Below the pieces are notes generated by a model. It saw nothing but the letters and a program-made list of their open reading frames with translations. It had not been told where the DNA came from and did no database searches. Positions 8,535 through 17,087 of a stretch of 64,000 nt of DNA are shown piece by piece (positions within the stretch are counted from its first letter, which is position 1; every line of letters begins with the position of its first letter). Origin of the DNA: Bacillota bacterium (GTDB lineage: Bacteria > Bacillota > Clostridia > Christensenellales > Aristaeellaceae). The translations under genes were made by a program, and so were the position numbers. The stretch covers positions 1-64,000 of the forward strand of contig JAEYOW010000033.1 in NCBI GenBank assembly GCA_023411375.1, given 5' to 3'.

Positions 8535-9707
8535 ATGGAGGTACGCGCGATCAGACCGGAGGAATATCTCGCCGCTGAAAACATCATGAGCCTCTGCTTT
8601 CGCTTCGAGCGGACACAGACGCCCCAAAACGATACCGGACACAGGCATGAGAACATCTTTGCCGCTTTTGCGCAGGACGGCAAAATGACCTCCTGCGTGG
8701 TGGGCAATCCCTTTGAGGCCTATTACTGGGGCCGCGCGGTGGGGATGTGCGGCGTTGGCGGCGTATGCACTTTGCCCGAGGACCGGCGCGAGGGCCATAT
8801 CCGGGTGCTGCTCAACCACACGCTGGAGGCGGCCTACCGCAGGGGCGACCTGCTTTCGGCGCTATATCCCTTTTCGCACCCTTTCTACCGCCGCTTTGGC
8901 TTTGAAACCGGCGCGCCCGCCGACCTGTGTACGTTACAAACAGAAGCGCTCTCCGCCTTTCCGGCGACGGGCCGGGTAAAACAGTATCTGCCTGGGCAGG
9001 ACCGCTCGGCCATCACGGCGCTGTACGAGGCTTTCGCCGGCGGACGCAACCTCGCCTGCCGCCGCACATCCGAAATGTGGGACCGGCGGCTTGAACAGGA
9101 CCCGTACACATCGCATACCTATACCTACCTCTGGGAGAATGATCTGGGCCAGGCGCAGGGCTATCTTACCGTGCTGCATGAAAAGCTGGAAAACGGCAAG
9201 GGCTTCCGCGTACTGGACTGGGCCTATACCACGCGCGATGCGCTGATGGGCATTCTTGGCTTTCTAAAGCTGCTTTCGCCCAGCGGCAACAGGCGAACGG
9301 AGCTTACGCTTCCCGGCGGAGTCGATCCCTTCCAGCTGTTCCCGGAGCCTTACCACATCAGCGTACGGCGTGAGGCGCAGGGGATGCTCAGGGTTATCAA
9401 CGCCGGGGAATGCCTTCGGCTTTACCCCTGGCGGGAGGACATCGCCTTCACCGTGCACGTCGCAGATCCGGTTCTATCCGGAAACAACGGCCTTTTTGCC
9501 GTGCGGTGCGCCGAGGGCCGAACCACTGTGGAAAAGACGGAGGGTGCGGCGGACCTTGAGGTAAGCATCCAGGCATTGTCCGTTTTGCTGCTTGGCGCGG
9601 CGGACCTTGCAACAGCGCTTGCCAACCGTACGGATATCCGCGCACGCACGGGGGCCGCGCTGCCGGAATTTCCCCGTAACCCCGTTTACCTGCGTGAAAT
9701 GTTTTAA
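8535..9707 (+). CDS. GNAT acetyltransferase, Eis-like with SCP2-like tail
   Basis: This 390-residue protein opens as a GNAT domain (RAIRPEEYLAAENIM). The acetyl-CoA loop is near GVGGVCTLPEDRREGHIR. A second, degenerate GNAT half follows, and then a C-terminal region (about 290-390) resembling the sterol-carrier-protein-like domain of Eis-type enzymes. It probably acetylates an amine on a small molecule in the cytosol. In this cluster an amino sugar or D-amino-acid amine is a possible substrate, but this is inference. AAGGAGG precedes the ATG, and the gap to the upstream gene is 24 bp, so it belongs to the same transcript. Confidence 0.8.
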   Translation: MEVRAIRPEEYLAAENIMSLCFRFERTQTPQNDTGHRHENIFAAFAQDGKMTSCVVGNPFEAYYWGRAVGMCGVGGVCTLPEDRREGHIRVLLNHTLEAAYRRGDLLSALYPFSHPFYRRFGFETGAPADLCTLQTEALSAFPATGRVKQYLPGQDRSAITALYEAFAGGRNLACRRTSEMWDRRLEQDPYTSHTYTYLWENDLGQAQGYLTVLHEKLENGKGFRVLDWAYTTRDALMGILGFLKLLSPSGNRRTELTLPGGVDPFQLFPEPYHISVRREAQGMLRVINAGECLRLYPWREDIAFTVHVADPVLSGNNGLFAVRCAEGRTTVEKTEGAADLEVSIQALSVLLLGAADLATALANRTDIRARTGAALPEFPRNPVYLREMF

Positions 9708-9753
9708 CTGGAAAACCTGTTGAAAAACCCGATGAAAGGCGGAAAATAAAGCG

Positions 9754-10824
9754 ATGAATACCATGTATGATTATTATCTGGAACAACCCGGCGTTTTGAA
9801 CGATATCTTTTCCAACCGTGCCAGCGCCGCCAAAGCTTTTGTGGAAAGCTTCGGCCGGGAGCGCCCGGACCGGCTGTACCTTATCGCCAGCGGCTCGTCG
9901 CTCAACGCGGCGCTTGCGGCCGAGGCCTTTATGGAGCTTGCGCTTGGGATCGAGGTGCGCTGCTCAGCGCCGTCCAGCCTGCCGGCCATTCGTGGGGAAC
10001 GGCCGTTTATCCTGTTCATATCGCAGGGCGGAAGCTCAACCAATACTATCGCGGCTATCAAGGCGCTATCCGCCTACCCCATGCTGGCCCTTACCGGCGC
10101 CGAGGCCTGCCGCATCAACGAGCTGTGCGCGCATTCGCTTATTCCCTGCGGACCGGAGCTGGCCGGGCCCAAAACCAAGGGCTATACCGCCACCGCGCTC
10201 ACCCTGATGATGATGGCCCTGGAGGCCGGACGCGCCGCCGGAACGGTGTGTGAAGCCGCCTATGGGGATATGACAGCCCATTTTGCCTCCGCGCTTGTCC
10301 GTGCGGAGGAGGGTGTGGCTAGCGTAACCGAGTGGTACCGCCGCAACGAATCCACGCTTTCGGATATGGAAAACTGCGTAGTGGTGGGCAAGGGCACGGG
10401 CGCGCAGGCCGCGCGCGAGGCCGCGCTGAAAATTCAGGAAACGCTGCTATTGTCCGTGTGCGGCTATGAGTTTGAGGAGTTTTTGCACGGCCCATCCATG
10501 GCGCTGAACGCTACGACGGGCGGCTTCTACCTTATGCCCCCAAAGAGCGACCCGGACTACACGCGCATGGCGGCGCTGGCACTGTTCCACCGTACCATCA
10601 GCCCGTCGGTATACATGATAGGCGGCGGTGACGAGCTTACCGATGGCCGCGATTGCGCGGTTGGTCATGGCGACGCGTGGTATACCCGCGTGTTTACATG
10701 GGTGCTGCCTTGCCAGGTGACGGGCGCGCTGCTGTCCCTAAGAAAGGGGCTGGAGGGGAAGGGTTCCCAGCTTTTCAGGGAGCTGGACAACGCCCTGAAT
10801 ATTAAATACAAGCCTCAAGCTTGA
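9754..10824 (+). CDS. SIS-domain protein, GlmS-isomerase/AgaS-like
   Basis: This protein has two tandem sugar isomerase (SIS) domains in 356 residues. IASGSSLNAALAAEAF and ISQGGSSTNTIAAI are phosphate-binding loops of the first domain. EFEEFLHGPSMALN resembles the E-x-x-HGP segment of the GlmS isomerase half and of AgaS-type amino-sugar-phosphate deaminase/isomerases. It lacks the N-terminal glutamine amidotransferase domain of GlmS, so it is predicted to interconvert or deaminate an amino-sugar phosphate, possibly the product of the BadF-type kinase upstream. The ribosome-binding site (AAAGGCGG) is weaker than its neighbours'. It is the last gene before a new promoter. Confidence 0.82.
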   Translation: MNTMYDYYLEQPGVLNDIFSNRASAAKAFVESFGRERPDRLYLIASGSSLNAALAAEAFMELALGIEVRCSAPSSLPAIRGERPFILFISQGGSSTNTIAAIKALSAYPMLALTGAEACRINELCAHSLIPCGPELAGPKTKGYTATALTLMMMALEAGRAAGTVCEAAYGDMTAHFASALVRAEEGVASVTEWYRRNESTLSDMENCVVVGKGTGAQAAREAALKIQETLLLSVCGYEFEEFLHGPSMALNATTGGFYLMPPKSDPDYTRMAALALFHRTISPSVYMIGGGDELTDGRDCAVGHGDAWYTRVFTWVLPCQVTGALLSLRKGLEGKGSQLFRELDNALNIKYKPQA

Positions 10825-10849
10825 GTTCGCCTCGAAGATACGGTAGAAT
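10814..10849 (+). promoter_or_regulatory. Promoter of the ROK operon with overlapping palindrome
   Basis: TTGAGT (10821-10826) and TAGAAT (10844-10849) are separated by 17 bp. A perfect 12-bp palindrome, CTCAAGCTTGAG (10814-10825), covers the upstream gene's stop codon and most of the -35 box. It is well placed for an autoregulating repressor such as the ROK protein encoded immediately downstream. Confidence 0.5.
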
Positions 10850-10918
10850 TGGAAAGAAACAACGGCGCGAGAGCGAAAAATTCCATTTCATCCGTCAGTT
10901 AAGGAGATTGATGCCGGT

Positions 10919-12079
10919 ATGCCGTATGCCCAGGGCGATATGAAGGAGCTTAACCGCAGGGAGGTTTTCGACCTGCTCTCGCGCAGGGGCGAGGCCTCCC
11001 GGGTGGAAATTCACAGGGCGCTGGGAATCTCCACGCCGACGGTGCTTAAAATCATCAGCTTTCTTTCCGAGCGCCATATCATCACGGCGGCCGGAGAGGA
11101 AAAAACCGTCCGGGGGCGGCCTCCCTGCCGCTTCCGCTTCGATCCGGACAGCATCCTGAGCGTTGGCGTCAGCTATGACGGACGGGAGGCGCGGGCCGTA
11201 GTGGCAAACTATCGCGGAGAGGTGAAGCAGAGCGCCGCCGAGCCGGCCGGGCCGGATTTTGACGCGTTGATGGCGGATGTTTTGCCGCGGCTGCTTCCAC
11301 GGCTGCTTTCCGGTCTTGCGCCGGAGCTGGACCCAGTATGCGGCGTAGGCATTTGTCTGCCGGGCAGCGTGGATACCGGTGAGGCGAGGGTGCTGCTGGG
11401 GCCGCTTGCCAACATCCGCATGCGCCGGCCTTCCGCCGAAAGCGTGCAAAACCTTTCGGCAGCGTTGGGCCTGCCCGTATACCTGTTTAACGACGCAAAC
11501 GCCGCGGCTACGGGGGAATACCTCCTGCGCAGGCTGCATGGCGACGATCTGATATACATCTCCGCAGGCGAAGGCATCGGCGCGGGAATCATTCTGGATG
11601 GAAAGCTGCGCACAGGCAAGCGGTTTTCCACCGGTGAGATCGCCCATATGGTATTCGACCCGGATTTCATGACCGATATCCAAAAGCCCGGCTGGTTTGA
11701 GGCACAGCTCTCGGAGGCCAGCCTGCACGAAAAATTTCCCGGCGATCCGTATGGCGCGGAGGCCGTCCATTATGTGGCGCGGCATCTTGCGCTGGTCGTC
11801 GCAAACCTTTGCAATACGCTGGATGTGGGAACGTTTATCTTGGGCGGAAGCTTGACCGGACGCCTGGGCGGCGCGCTGATGGATGAAACGGCCGAATATG
11901 TGGAGCGGCTATGCCTGCTGCCCGCAACGCTGGACGCGCCCTGTTGCGCCAATCCGACCCTGCCCGGGGCGGCGTTTATGGCGTCGCAGCGGGAGCTGGA
12001 CGGAATGCTCGCGGACGGCGCGGAGAATGCGACCTCTTGCCGGGCAAGAAAGGAAGCAGATTATGAAATATACGGGTAA
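10919..12079 (+). CDS. ROK-family transcriptional regulator
   Basis: This 386-residue protein has an N-terminal winged helix-turn-helix (LNRREVFDLLSRRGEASRVE, with ISTPTVLKII as the recognition segment) joined by a GRPP hinge to a ROK sugar-kinase-like domain. LFNDANAAATGEY retains the Asp used by ROK kinases. The usual ROK zinc motif (CxCGxxGC) after GEIGH is missing: GEIAHMVFDPDFMT has no cysteines. It probably represses this cluster and responds to a sugar or sugar phosphate. The ATG at 10911 runs into a stop, so 10919 (AAGGAG at 10901-10906) is used. Its end overlaps the start of the next gene by 17 bp. Confidence 0.85.
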   Translation: MPYAQGDMKELNRREVFDLLSRRGEASRVEIHRALGISTPTVLKIISFLSERHIITAAGEEKTVRGRPPCRFRFDPDSILSVGVSYDGREARAVVANYRGEVKQSAAEPAGPDFDALMADVLPRLLPRLLSGLAPELDPVCGVGICLPGSVDTGEARVLLGPLANIRMRRPSAESVQNLSAALGLPVYLFNDANAAATGEYLLRRLHGDDLIYISAGEGIGAGIILDGKLRTGKRFSTGEIAHMVFDPDFMTDIQKPGWFEAQLSEASLHEKFPGDPYGAEAVHYVARHLALVVANLCNTLDVGTFILGGSLTGRLGGALMDETAEYVERLCLLPATLDAPCCANPTLPGAAFMASQRELDGMLADGAENATSCRARKEADYEIYG

Positions 12080-13175
12080 AATAACCGATTCCCATCTGCA
12101 CATGCATGGTGGCTACACCGATACCGACGGCCTGTACCGGGGCATGGAACGGCTTGGAGCGGAGGCGGGCTATACGGCCAAGAACGTCGTGATGGTACCC
12201 CAGTGGGACGCGGAGTTTATCGGACAAAATATATTGGGCATCCTTTATAAGGCGCTATATCCCGGCAGGCTGTTCTGCTACGCGGGCTTTGATTACTACA
12301 AGCCCTCCGGCGTGGACGGCACGGATTTGGAGCGGCAGGCGAGGGAATATGCCGCCATGGGTTTTGACGGTATCAAGATGGTGGAGCTGAAGCCCACGGT
12401 GTACCGGAACCTGGGCGGCGTGCGGCTCAGCGGGCCCCGCTATGACGGTATGTTCAGCTTTCTGGAGGAGAGCGGAATGCCCGTGCTTTTGCACATGGGC
12501 GACCCGGAAACCTTCTGGCATCGCGACCGCGCACCCGCCTTCGCCGTTGAGAACGGCTGGCTGTATGGCGAGGGCGGCTATCCGGAGCTTGAGGCGCTGT
12601 ACGCGGATGTGGAAAATATGCTTCGCAGGCATCCCAGTCTCAAGGTATCGCTTGCCCACTTCTTCTTCCTTTCCGACGATATCGAACGCGCGGAACGGGT
12701 TATGGCTGAATATCCCGGCGCGTGTCTGGATATCACGCCCGGTACCGAGATGTACGGAAGCTTTTCCCAAATTCCGGAAAAATGGCGGGATTTCTTTATC
12801 GCGCACAGCGGACGCATCCTCTTTGGCACGGACAACGGCTGGGGTTCGATGACGCCCATGGAGGAAAAGATCGCCTTCGCGCGGGAAAACGTGGGCGTTA
12901 TGCGCCGCTTTCTTGAAACGGGAGACAGCTTTGAGGGCTACGGCATGGCGTTGCGCGGGCTTGATCTGCCCGTGACGGCGCTTGAAAATATCTACTGGAA
13001 GAACTTTGAACGCATTGCGGGCAAAACGCCCAAACCCGTAGCAATGGACCGGGCGGCGGCCTATGCCAGCCGGATGGCCGAACTATACCGTGGAACCGGC
13101 GTGCCCTTTTACGCCCGCGTATTCCCGCAGATAGAAGCCATGAGCGAGCGCTTGGCGGCACTGGCGGCAATCTGA
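12063..13175 (+). CDS. Amidohydrolase-type TIM-barrel protein, copy 1
   Basis: This 370-residue protein of the amidohydrolase-2 type carries the metal-binding H-x-H in ITDSHLHMHGGY at the N-terminus. VLLHMGDPETFWHRD, SLAHFFFLSDD and ILFGTDNGWG (late metal-binding Asp) complete the active site. The reaction is unknown; family members are lactonases, decarboxylases or deacetylases. The reading frame is open from 11883, but that portion overlaps the ROK gene in another frame. The ATG at 12063, preceded by AAAGGAAG, is the real start. It is strongly similar to the next gene, which suggests local duplication and perhaps a heteromeric enzyme or a two-step pathway. Confidence 0.8.
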   Translation: MKYTGKITDSHLHMHGGYTDTDGLYRGMERLGAEAGYTAKNVVMVPQWDAEFIGQNILGILYKALYPGRLFCYAGFDYYKPSGVDGTDLERQAREYAAMGFDGIKMVELKPTVYRNLGGVRLSGPRYDGMFSFLEESGMPVLLHMGDPETFWHRDRAPAFAVENGWLYGEGGYPELEALYADVENMLRRHPSLKVSLAHFFFLSDDIERAERVMAEYPGACLDITPGTEMYGSFSQIPEKWRDFFIAHSGRILFGTDNGWGSMTPMEEKIAFARENVGVMRRFLETGDSFEGYGMALRGLDLPVTALENIYWKNFERIAGKTPKPVAMDRAAAYASRMAELYRGTGVPFYARVFPQIEAMSERLAALAAI

Positions 13176-13222
13176 ACGGCTTTTTATGATCTGGCTGTGA
13201 TTGAGGGAGGATGGTTTTCAAT

Positions 13223-14335
13223 ATGGAGAAGCTTAGGCTGGTTGACTCCCACTGTCATTTGCACGGCGGTTATGAGGGTTTAGACGCGTTTTTCGCGGCG
13301 ACGGACGCCCTGATGGATGGCGCGGGCCTTGAAAAGGTCAATGTGGCCATGGCGCCCCAATGGGATGACGAATATATTACTCAAAATCCGCTCGGCATTC
13401 TCTACAAGGCCCTCTTTCCCGCAAAGGTATACGCTTACGCGGGGCTGGACTGCTACCTGCCCGGCGGGGAGGAACCCAAGCCTCCGCTTGAGCAACTCAT
13501 GGAGGCCATGGACATGGGCTTTGACGGCCTGAAGATGGTGGAGCTGAAGCCCACGGTGCAACGGCACCTTGGGCATGTGCAGATCAGCTCGCCGAAGTAC
13601 GAGGCGCTTTTCAGCCATATGGAGGCGCGGGGCATTCCTCTGCTTTTGCATGTGGGCGACCCGGAAACCTTCTGGACGCGGGAGAACTGTCCGGCGTTCG
13701 CGCTTCAAAAGGGCTGGTGCTACGAAAACGGTGACTATGCTTCCAAGGAGGCGCTGTACCGCGACGCCGAGGCGGTGCTTGAGCGCCATCCCGGGCTTCA
13801 TGCGTCGCTGGCTCACTTCTACTTTCTCTCCGATGATCCGGAGCGTGCGGCGGCCGTCCTGGACAAATATCCCAACGTCTGTTTCGACCTTACGCCCGGA
13901 ACCGAAATGTATGGCAATTTTGCAAAGCTGCCCGGCGTGTGGCATGATTTCTTCGAGGCCTATGCCAACCGCATTATGCTTGGCACCGATAATGGCGGCC
14001 TGAGCGCGGACGGCTTCACACCCATGCAGGAAAAAATCGCTTACGCACGCGACAATGTAGCCAATATTGTGCGCTTTCTAAGCACTAGGGACAACTTCGA
14101 AGGTTATGGCATGCGGCTTCAGGGTATCGGCGTTTCAGAGGCGGCACAGAGAAAGATTTTGTCTGCCAATTTTGAGGCCCTGGCAGGCAAAGCGCCCCGC
14201 CCCGTAAATGTGGAAAGGGCTCTGCGGTATACCGACAGGTTGCTTAAGGCATATCGCGGCGCGGATATGCCCCGCATCGGCCTTTCCCTTCCGCTGCTGG
14301 AGGAAATACGCCGCCGTCTGGCGAATTTGTTGTAG
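13223..14335 (+). CDS. Amidohydrolase-type TIM-barrel protein, copy 2
   Basis: This is a paralogue of the preceding gene over its whole length (370 residues). Shared blocks include VDSHCHLHGGY, NPLGILYKALFPAK, DGLKMVELKPTVQRHLG, LLHVGDPETFWTRE, CFDLTPGTEMYG and IMLGTDNGG. The metal ligands H-x-H, the barrel histidines and the late Asp are intact in both copies, so both are probably active. An ATG at 13211 abuts the GGGAGG ribosome-binding site (13205-13210), so the ATG at 13223 (MEKLRLVDSH) is preferred. It lies 47 bp after the stop of copy 1 and 15 bp before the next gene, all on one transcript. The substrate is unknown. Confidence 0.8.
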   Translation: MEKLRLVDSHCHLHGGYEGLDAFFAATDALMDGAGLEKVNVAMAPQWDDEYITQNPLGILYKALFPAKVYAYAGLDCYLPGGEEPKPPLEQLMEAMDMGFDGLKMVELKPTVQRHLGHVQISSPKYEALFSHMEARGIPLLLHVGDPETFWTRENCPAFALQKGWCYENGDYASKEALYRDAEAVLERHPGLHASLAHFYFLSDDPERAAAVLDKYPNVCFDLTPGTEMYGNFAKLPGVWHDFFEAYANRIMLGTDNGGLSADGFTPMQEKIAYARDNVANIVRFLSTRDNFEGYGMRLQGIGVSEAAQRKILSANFEALAGKAPRPVNVERALRYTDRLLKAYRGADMPRIGLSLPLLEEIRRRLANLL

Positions 14336-14350
14336 GAATGGAGTTCATGT

Positions 14351-15106
14351 ATGGATACGATACGCGTTTTATTTGTCGGAGAAACCTATACCGGCGTACA
14401 CACCTATGTGCGCGGCTCGGACTACGTAACGTTGCCCGACTACTCGGATGTGAAGGGCGCGGGCTTTTGCGACGCGCTGAACCGCGGCGGAGATATCCGG
14501 GCGGAGCTGATGCCCAGCCAAGAGGTTTTGGAACGCTTCCCCCTGAGCATGGAGGCGCTTAGCGCCTACGACGTGGTCGTGATCAGCGACGTGGGCAGCA
14601 ATACCTTCCTCAAAAATCCCAAAGCGGACGGGCGGCGCTTTCCCAACCGGCTGGAGCTGCTCAGGCGCTTTGTGGAGGAGGGCGGCGGCCTGATGATGTG
14701 CGGCGGCTATTTTGGCTTCTCAGGCGTTCGCAACACCGCGCGCTACGGCATGACGCCGCTGGCGGCCGCCTTACCCGTGGAAATTTCCAACTATGACGAC
14801 CGTATCGAATGCCCGGAGGGCGCGTGCCCCCGTGTGCTCATGCCTGAGCACCCCGTTTTTGACGGGGTGTTGGGCGCGTGGCCCGCGTTTTGCGGTTATA
14901 ACAGGGTGGCCGCGAAGCAAGACTCGCAGGTGCTCGCGGACGTGTATGGCGACCCCTTTATCGTGACCGCGCCCTATGGCGAGGGCCGGACGCTGGCTTT
15001 CACATCCGATTGTACGCCCGATTGGGCCACGCAGGCGTTTTTGGACTGGGACGGCAGCGGCCGCTTCTTCCAAAACGCCGTACGCTGGCTCGCGGGCAGA
15101 TTGTGA
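14351..15106 (+). CDS. Class I glutamine-amidotransferase-like protein (PF07090 type)
   Basis: This 251-residue flavodoxin-like protein opens TIRVLFVGETYTGVHTYVRG. YDVVVISDVGSNTF and GGGLMMCGGYFGFSG match the putative glutamine amidotransferase / ThuA-like superfamily, and GEGRTLAFTSDCTPDWA near the C-terminus is also typical. Family members are often found beside sugar and uronate catabolic genes without a proven reaction. There is no signal peptide. The gene is tightly packed between the amidohydrolase pair and a DUF4838 gene, whose ATG follows 10 bp later. It could be a scaffold or a hydrolase; the sequence does not decide. Confidence 0.72.
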   Translation: MDTIRVLFVGETYTGVHTYVRGSDYVTLPDYSDVKGAGFCDALNRGGDIRAELMPSQEVLERFPLSMEALSAYDVVVISDVGSNTFLKNPKADGRRFPNRLELLRRFVEEGGGLMMCGGYFGFSGVRNTARYGMTPLAAALPVEISNYDDRIECPEGACPRVLMPEHPVFDGVLGAWPAFCGYNRVAAKQDSQVLADVYGDPFIVTAPYGEGRTLAFTSDCTPDWATQAFLDWDGSGRFFQNAVRWLAGRL

Positions 15107-15116
15107 GGTTATCCCC

Positions 15117-16967
15117 ATGAATAACCCGGTATCGGTTCTTTCCTTTGCCCGCTGCGAGTGGCGCCGCTATGCCCGCCGCATGGACCCGCGATACGACGCC
15201 GAAAGCGTTCGCTTCGCGCCCATGGAGTCCGGCGAGATGGAACGCCTTCATGTGGCCGATCCCTTCTGGGACGATGCATACCGAATCGATGTGTCCGGCG
15301 GCGCGGGCAGCGTCTATTACGCAAACGAGCGCAGCGCCCTGCTGGGCGTGTACCACCTGCTGCGCGAGGCCGGCTGCGCTTTTCTGCGCCCCGGCCCGCA
15401 GGGCGAGGTGGTTCCCGTACGTAGCCTGGACAGCCTTGGAGCAAGCCTGACCGTACGCGCGGCCAACCGCCACAGGGGAATCTGCATCGAGGGAAGCGTA
15501 AGCCTTGAAAACGTGCTGGACATCATCGACTACGCGCCCAAGGCCGGATATAACGCCTATTTCACGCAGTTCCGGGAGTCGTATACGTTCTTTGAACGGT
15601 GGTATACGCACAAGGATAATCCTCTTCGCGCAGGCGAATGCTTCACGCCTGAGCTGGCGCGCGAGATGCAGAGCGCGGCGGTAAGCGCTGTCAAGCGGCG
15701 CGGGCTTCTCTATCATGCCGTGGGCCATGGCTGGACGTGCGAGGCGCTGGGGATTCCCGGGCTGCATTGGGAGGACGACGGCGTGGAGCCCACGCCGGAG
15801 CAGCGGCGGCATATGGCGGAGGTAAACGGCGTGCGCGGCCTGTATAAAGGCATTGCGCTCAATACCAGCCTGTGCTATTCCAACCCGGCTACCCGAACCC
15901 TCATGGCGCGCGAAATCGCCGGCTACGCCGAAGCCCATCCGGAGATCGACGTTTTGCACGTATGGCTGGCGGACGATTTCAATAACCAGTGCGAGTGCGA
16001 GGCGTGCGCCGCGCGCCGGCCCTCCGATTTCTATGTGGATATGCTCAACGAGGCGGCCGCGCTGCTTGACGCCCGGGGCCTTGCCACGCGCATCGTGTTT
16101 CTGGTCTACTTCGACCTGCTTTTCCCGCCTCAGAACACCCGCTTGATCGATGAAGGGCGCTTTATCCTCATGTATGCGCCCATCACGCGCTCGTTCTCAC
16201 GCTCCTTTCGGGGCATTGCCGTGCCGTCCTCCATACCGGAGTATGTGCGCAATCGGCTTACATTCGGCGCGGATATCGCGGATAACCTCAGCTATCTTGC
16301 CGCGTGGCAGGAAAAGTTCGGCGGCGACAGCTTCGATTACGATTATCACCTGTTCTACGGTCCCAATTATGATCCCGGCCATCTGGTCTTGAGCCGAGTG
16401 CTCTATGACGATATCCGCGCGCTGCCGGATATTGGACTGAATGGCATGGTGAACTGCCAGTTGCAACGCGTAAGCATGCCGCATGGCTTCGCGCTGTTTA
16501 TGGCCGGACAGACGCTGCTGTGCCCGGCGCTGGATTACGATAAGATGCTAAGGACCTACTTTGAACAGTCCTTCGGACCGGGTTGGGAAACGGCCCTCCA
16601 ATTCTGTGAAACGCTGAGCCGCCTGTTCCCCATGGATACCTTTGCTGAGCGCCACCCCAGCCCCACGCCGGATGATCTGAACCGCCTCTGCGAGCTGCGC
16701 AAAGCCGCGGGGCAAGCCCAATTGCGCCATGTGGTCTGCGCGTCCGCGGCGCAGGAGCGCTCCTGGCGGAACCTCGCGTTCTGGCAGCGCCTGGTGACGC
16801 TGCTTGCGGATTATCTGCTTGCGTTCAGCAACGGCTTACGGGCTGAATGGCAGGCTGCTTGGGCCGCGCTGACGGATTATGCGTGGACCTGCGAGCCGGA
16901 TACGCAAAGCGAATTCGACGCCTATTGCTTCCTCAGACACTACCAGCGCCAGCAGGAACAGGAATAA
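15117..16967 (+). CDS. DUF4838-type glycosidase-like protein
   Basis: This 616-residue protein has an N-terminal alpha/beta domain like the one preceding alpha-glucuronidase and hexosaminidase barrels (VYYANERSALLGVYHLLREA), then a DUF4838 TIM-barrel-like region (RGICIEGS, HAVGHGWTCEALG, HVWLADDFNNQCECEAC). DUF4838 proteins are suspected glycoside hydrolases. The acidic WLADDF segment with the C-x-C-x-x-C group is the usual conserved block. There is no signal peptide. The frame is open from 14976, but that part overlaps the previous gene; the ATG at 15117 is used, although its ribosome-binding site (TGAGGTT) is only fair. It is the last gene of the cluster, followed by a strong terminator. 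Confidence 0.75.
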   Translation: MNNPVSVLSFARCEWRRYARRMDPRYDAESVRFAPMESGEMERLHVADPFWDDAYRIDVSGGAGSVYYANERSALLGVYHLLREAGCAFLRPGPQGEVVPVRSLDSLGASLTVRAANRHRGICIEGSVSLENVLDIIDYAPKAGYNAYFTQFRESYTFFERWYTHKDNPLRAGECFTPELAREMQSAAVSAVKRRGLLYHAVGHGWTCEALGIPGLHWEDDGVEPTPEQRRHMAEVNGVRGLYKGIALNTSLCYSNPATRTLMAREIAGYAEAHPEIDVLHVWLADDFNNQCECEACAARRPSDFYVDMLNEAAALLDARGLATRIVFLVYFDLLFPPQNTRLIDEGRFILMYAPITRSFSRSFRGIAVPSSIPEYVRNRLTFGADIADNLSYLAAWQEKFGGDSFDYDYHLFYGPNYDPGHLVLSRVLYDDIRALPDIGLNGMVNCQLQRVSMPHGFALFMAGQTLLCPALDYDKMLRTYFEQSFGPGWETALQFCETLSRLFPMDTFAERHPSPTPDDLNRLCELRKAAGQAQLRHVVCASAAQERSWRNLAFWQRLVTLLADYLLAFSNGLRAEWQAAWAALTDYAWTCEPDTQSEFDAYCFLRHYQRQQEQE

Positions 16968-17004
16968 GACCGGGCTTGGTTTAGGCCCCATAACACAAAA
17001 CCGG

Positions 17005-17054
17005 AAAAAAGCGCGGCAGGCTCCAGATTTGAATTGGAAACCGCCGCGCTTTTT
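17005..17054. terminator. Bidirectional terminator between convergent genes
   Basis: GCGCGGC (17011-17017) pairs with GCCGCGC (17043-17049). The stem is flanked by A6 on the left and T5 on the right, so it can stop transcription from the DUF4838 gene (+) and from the esterase gene (-). Confidence 0.8.
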
Positions 17055-17087
17055 GTTTGCATTTCAGGACATGCTACGCCCTCCCGC

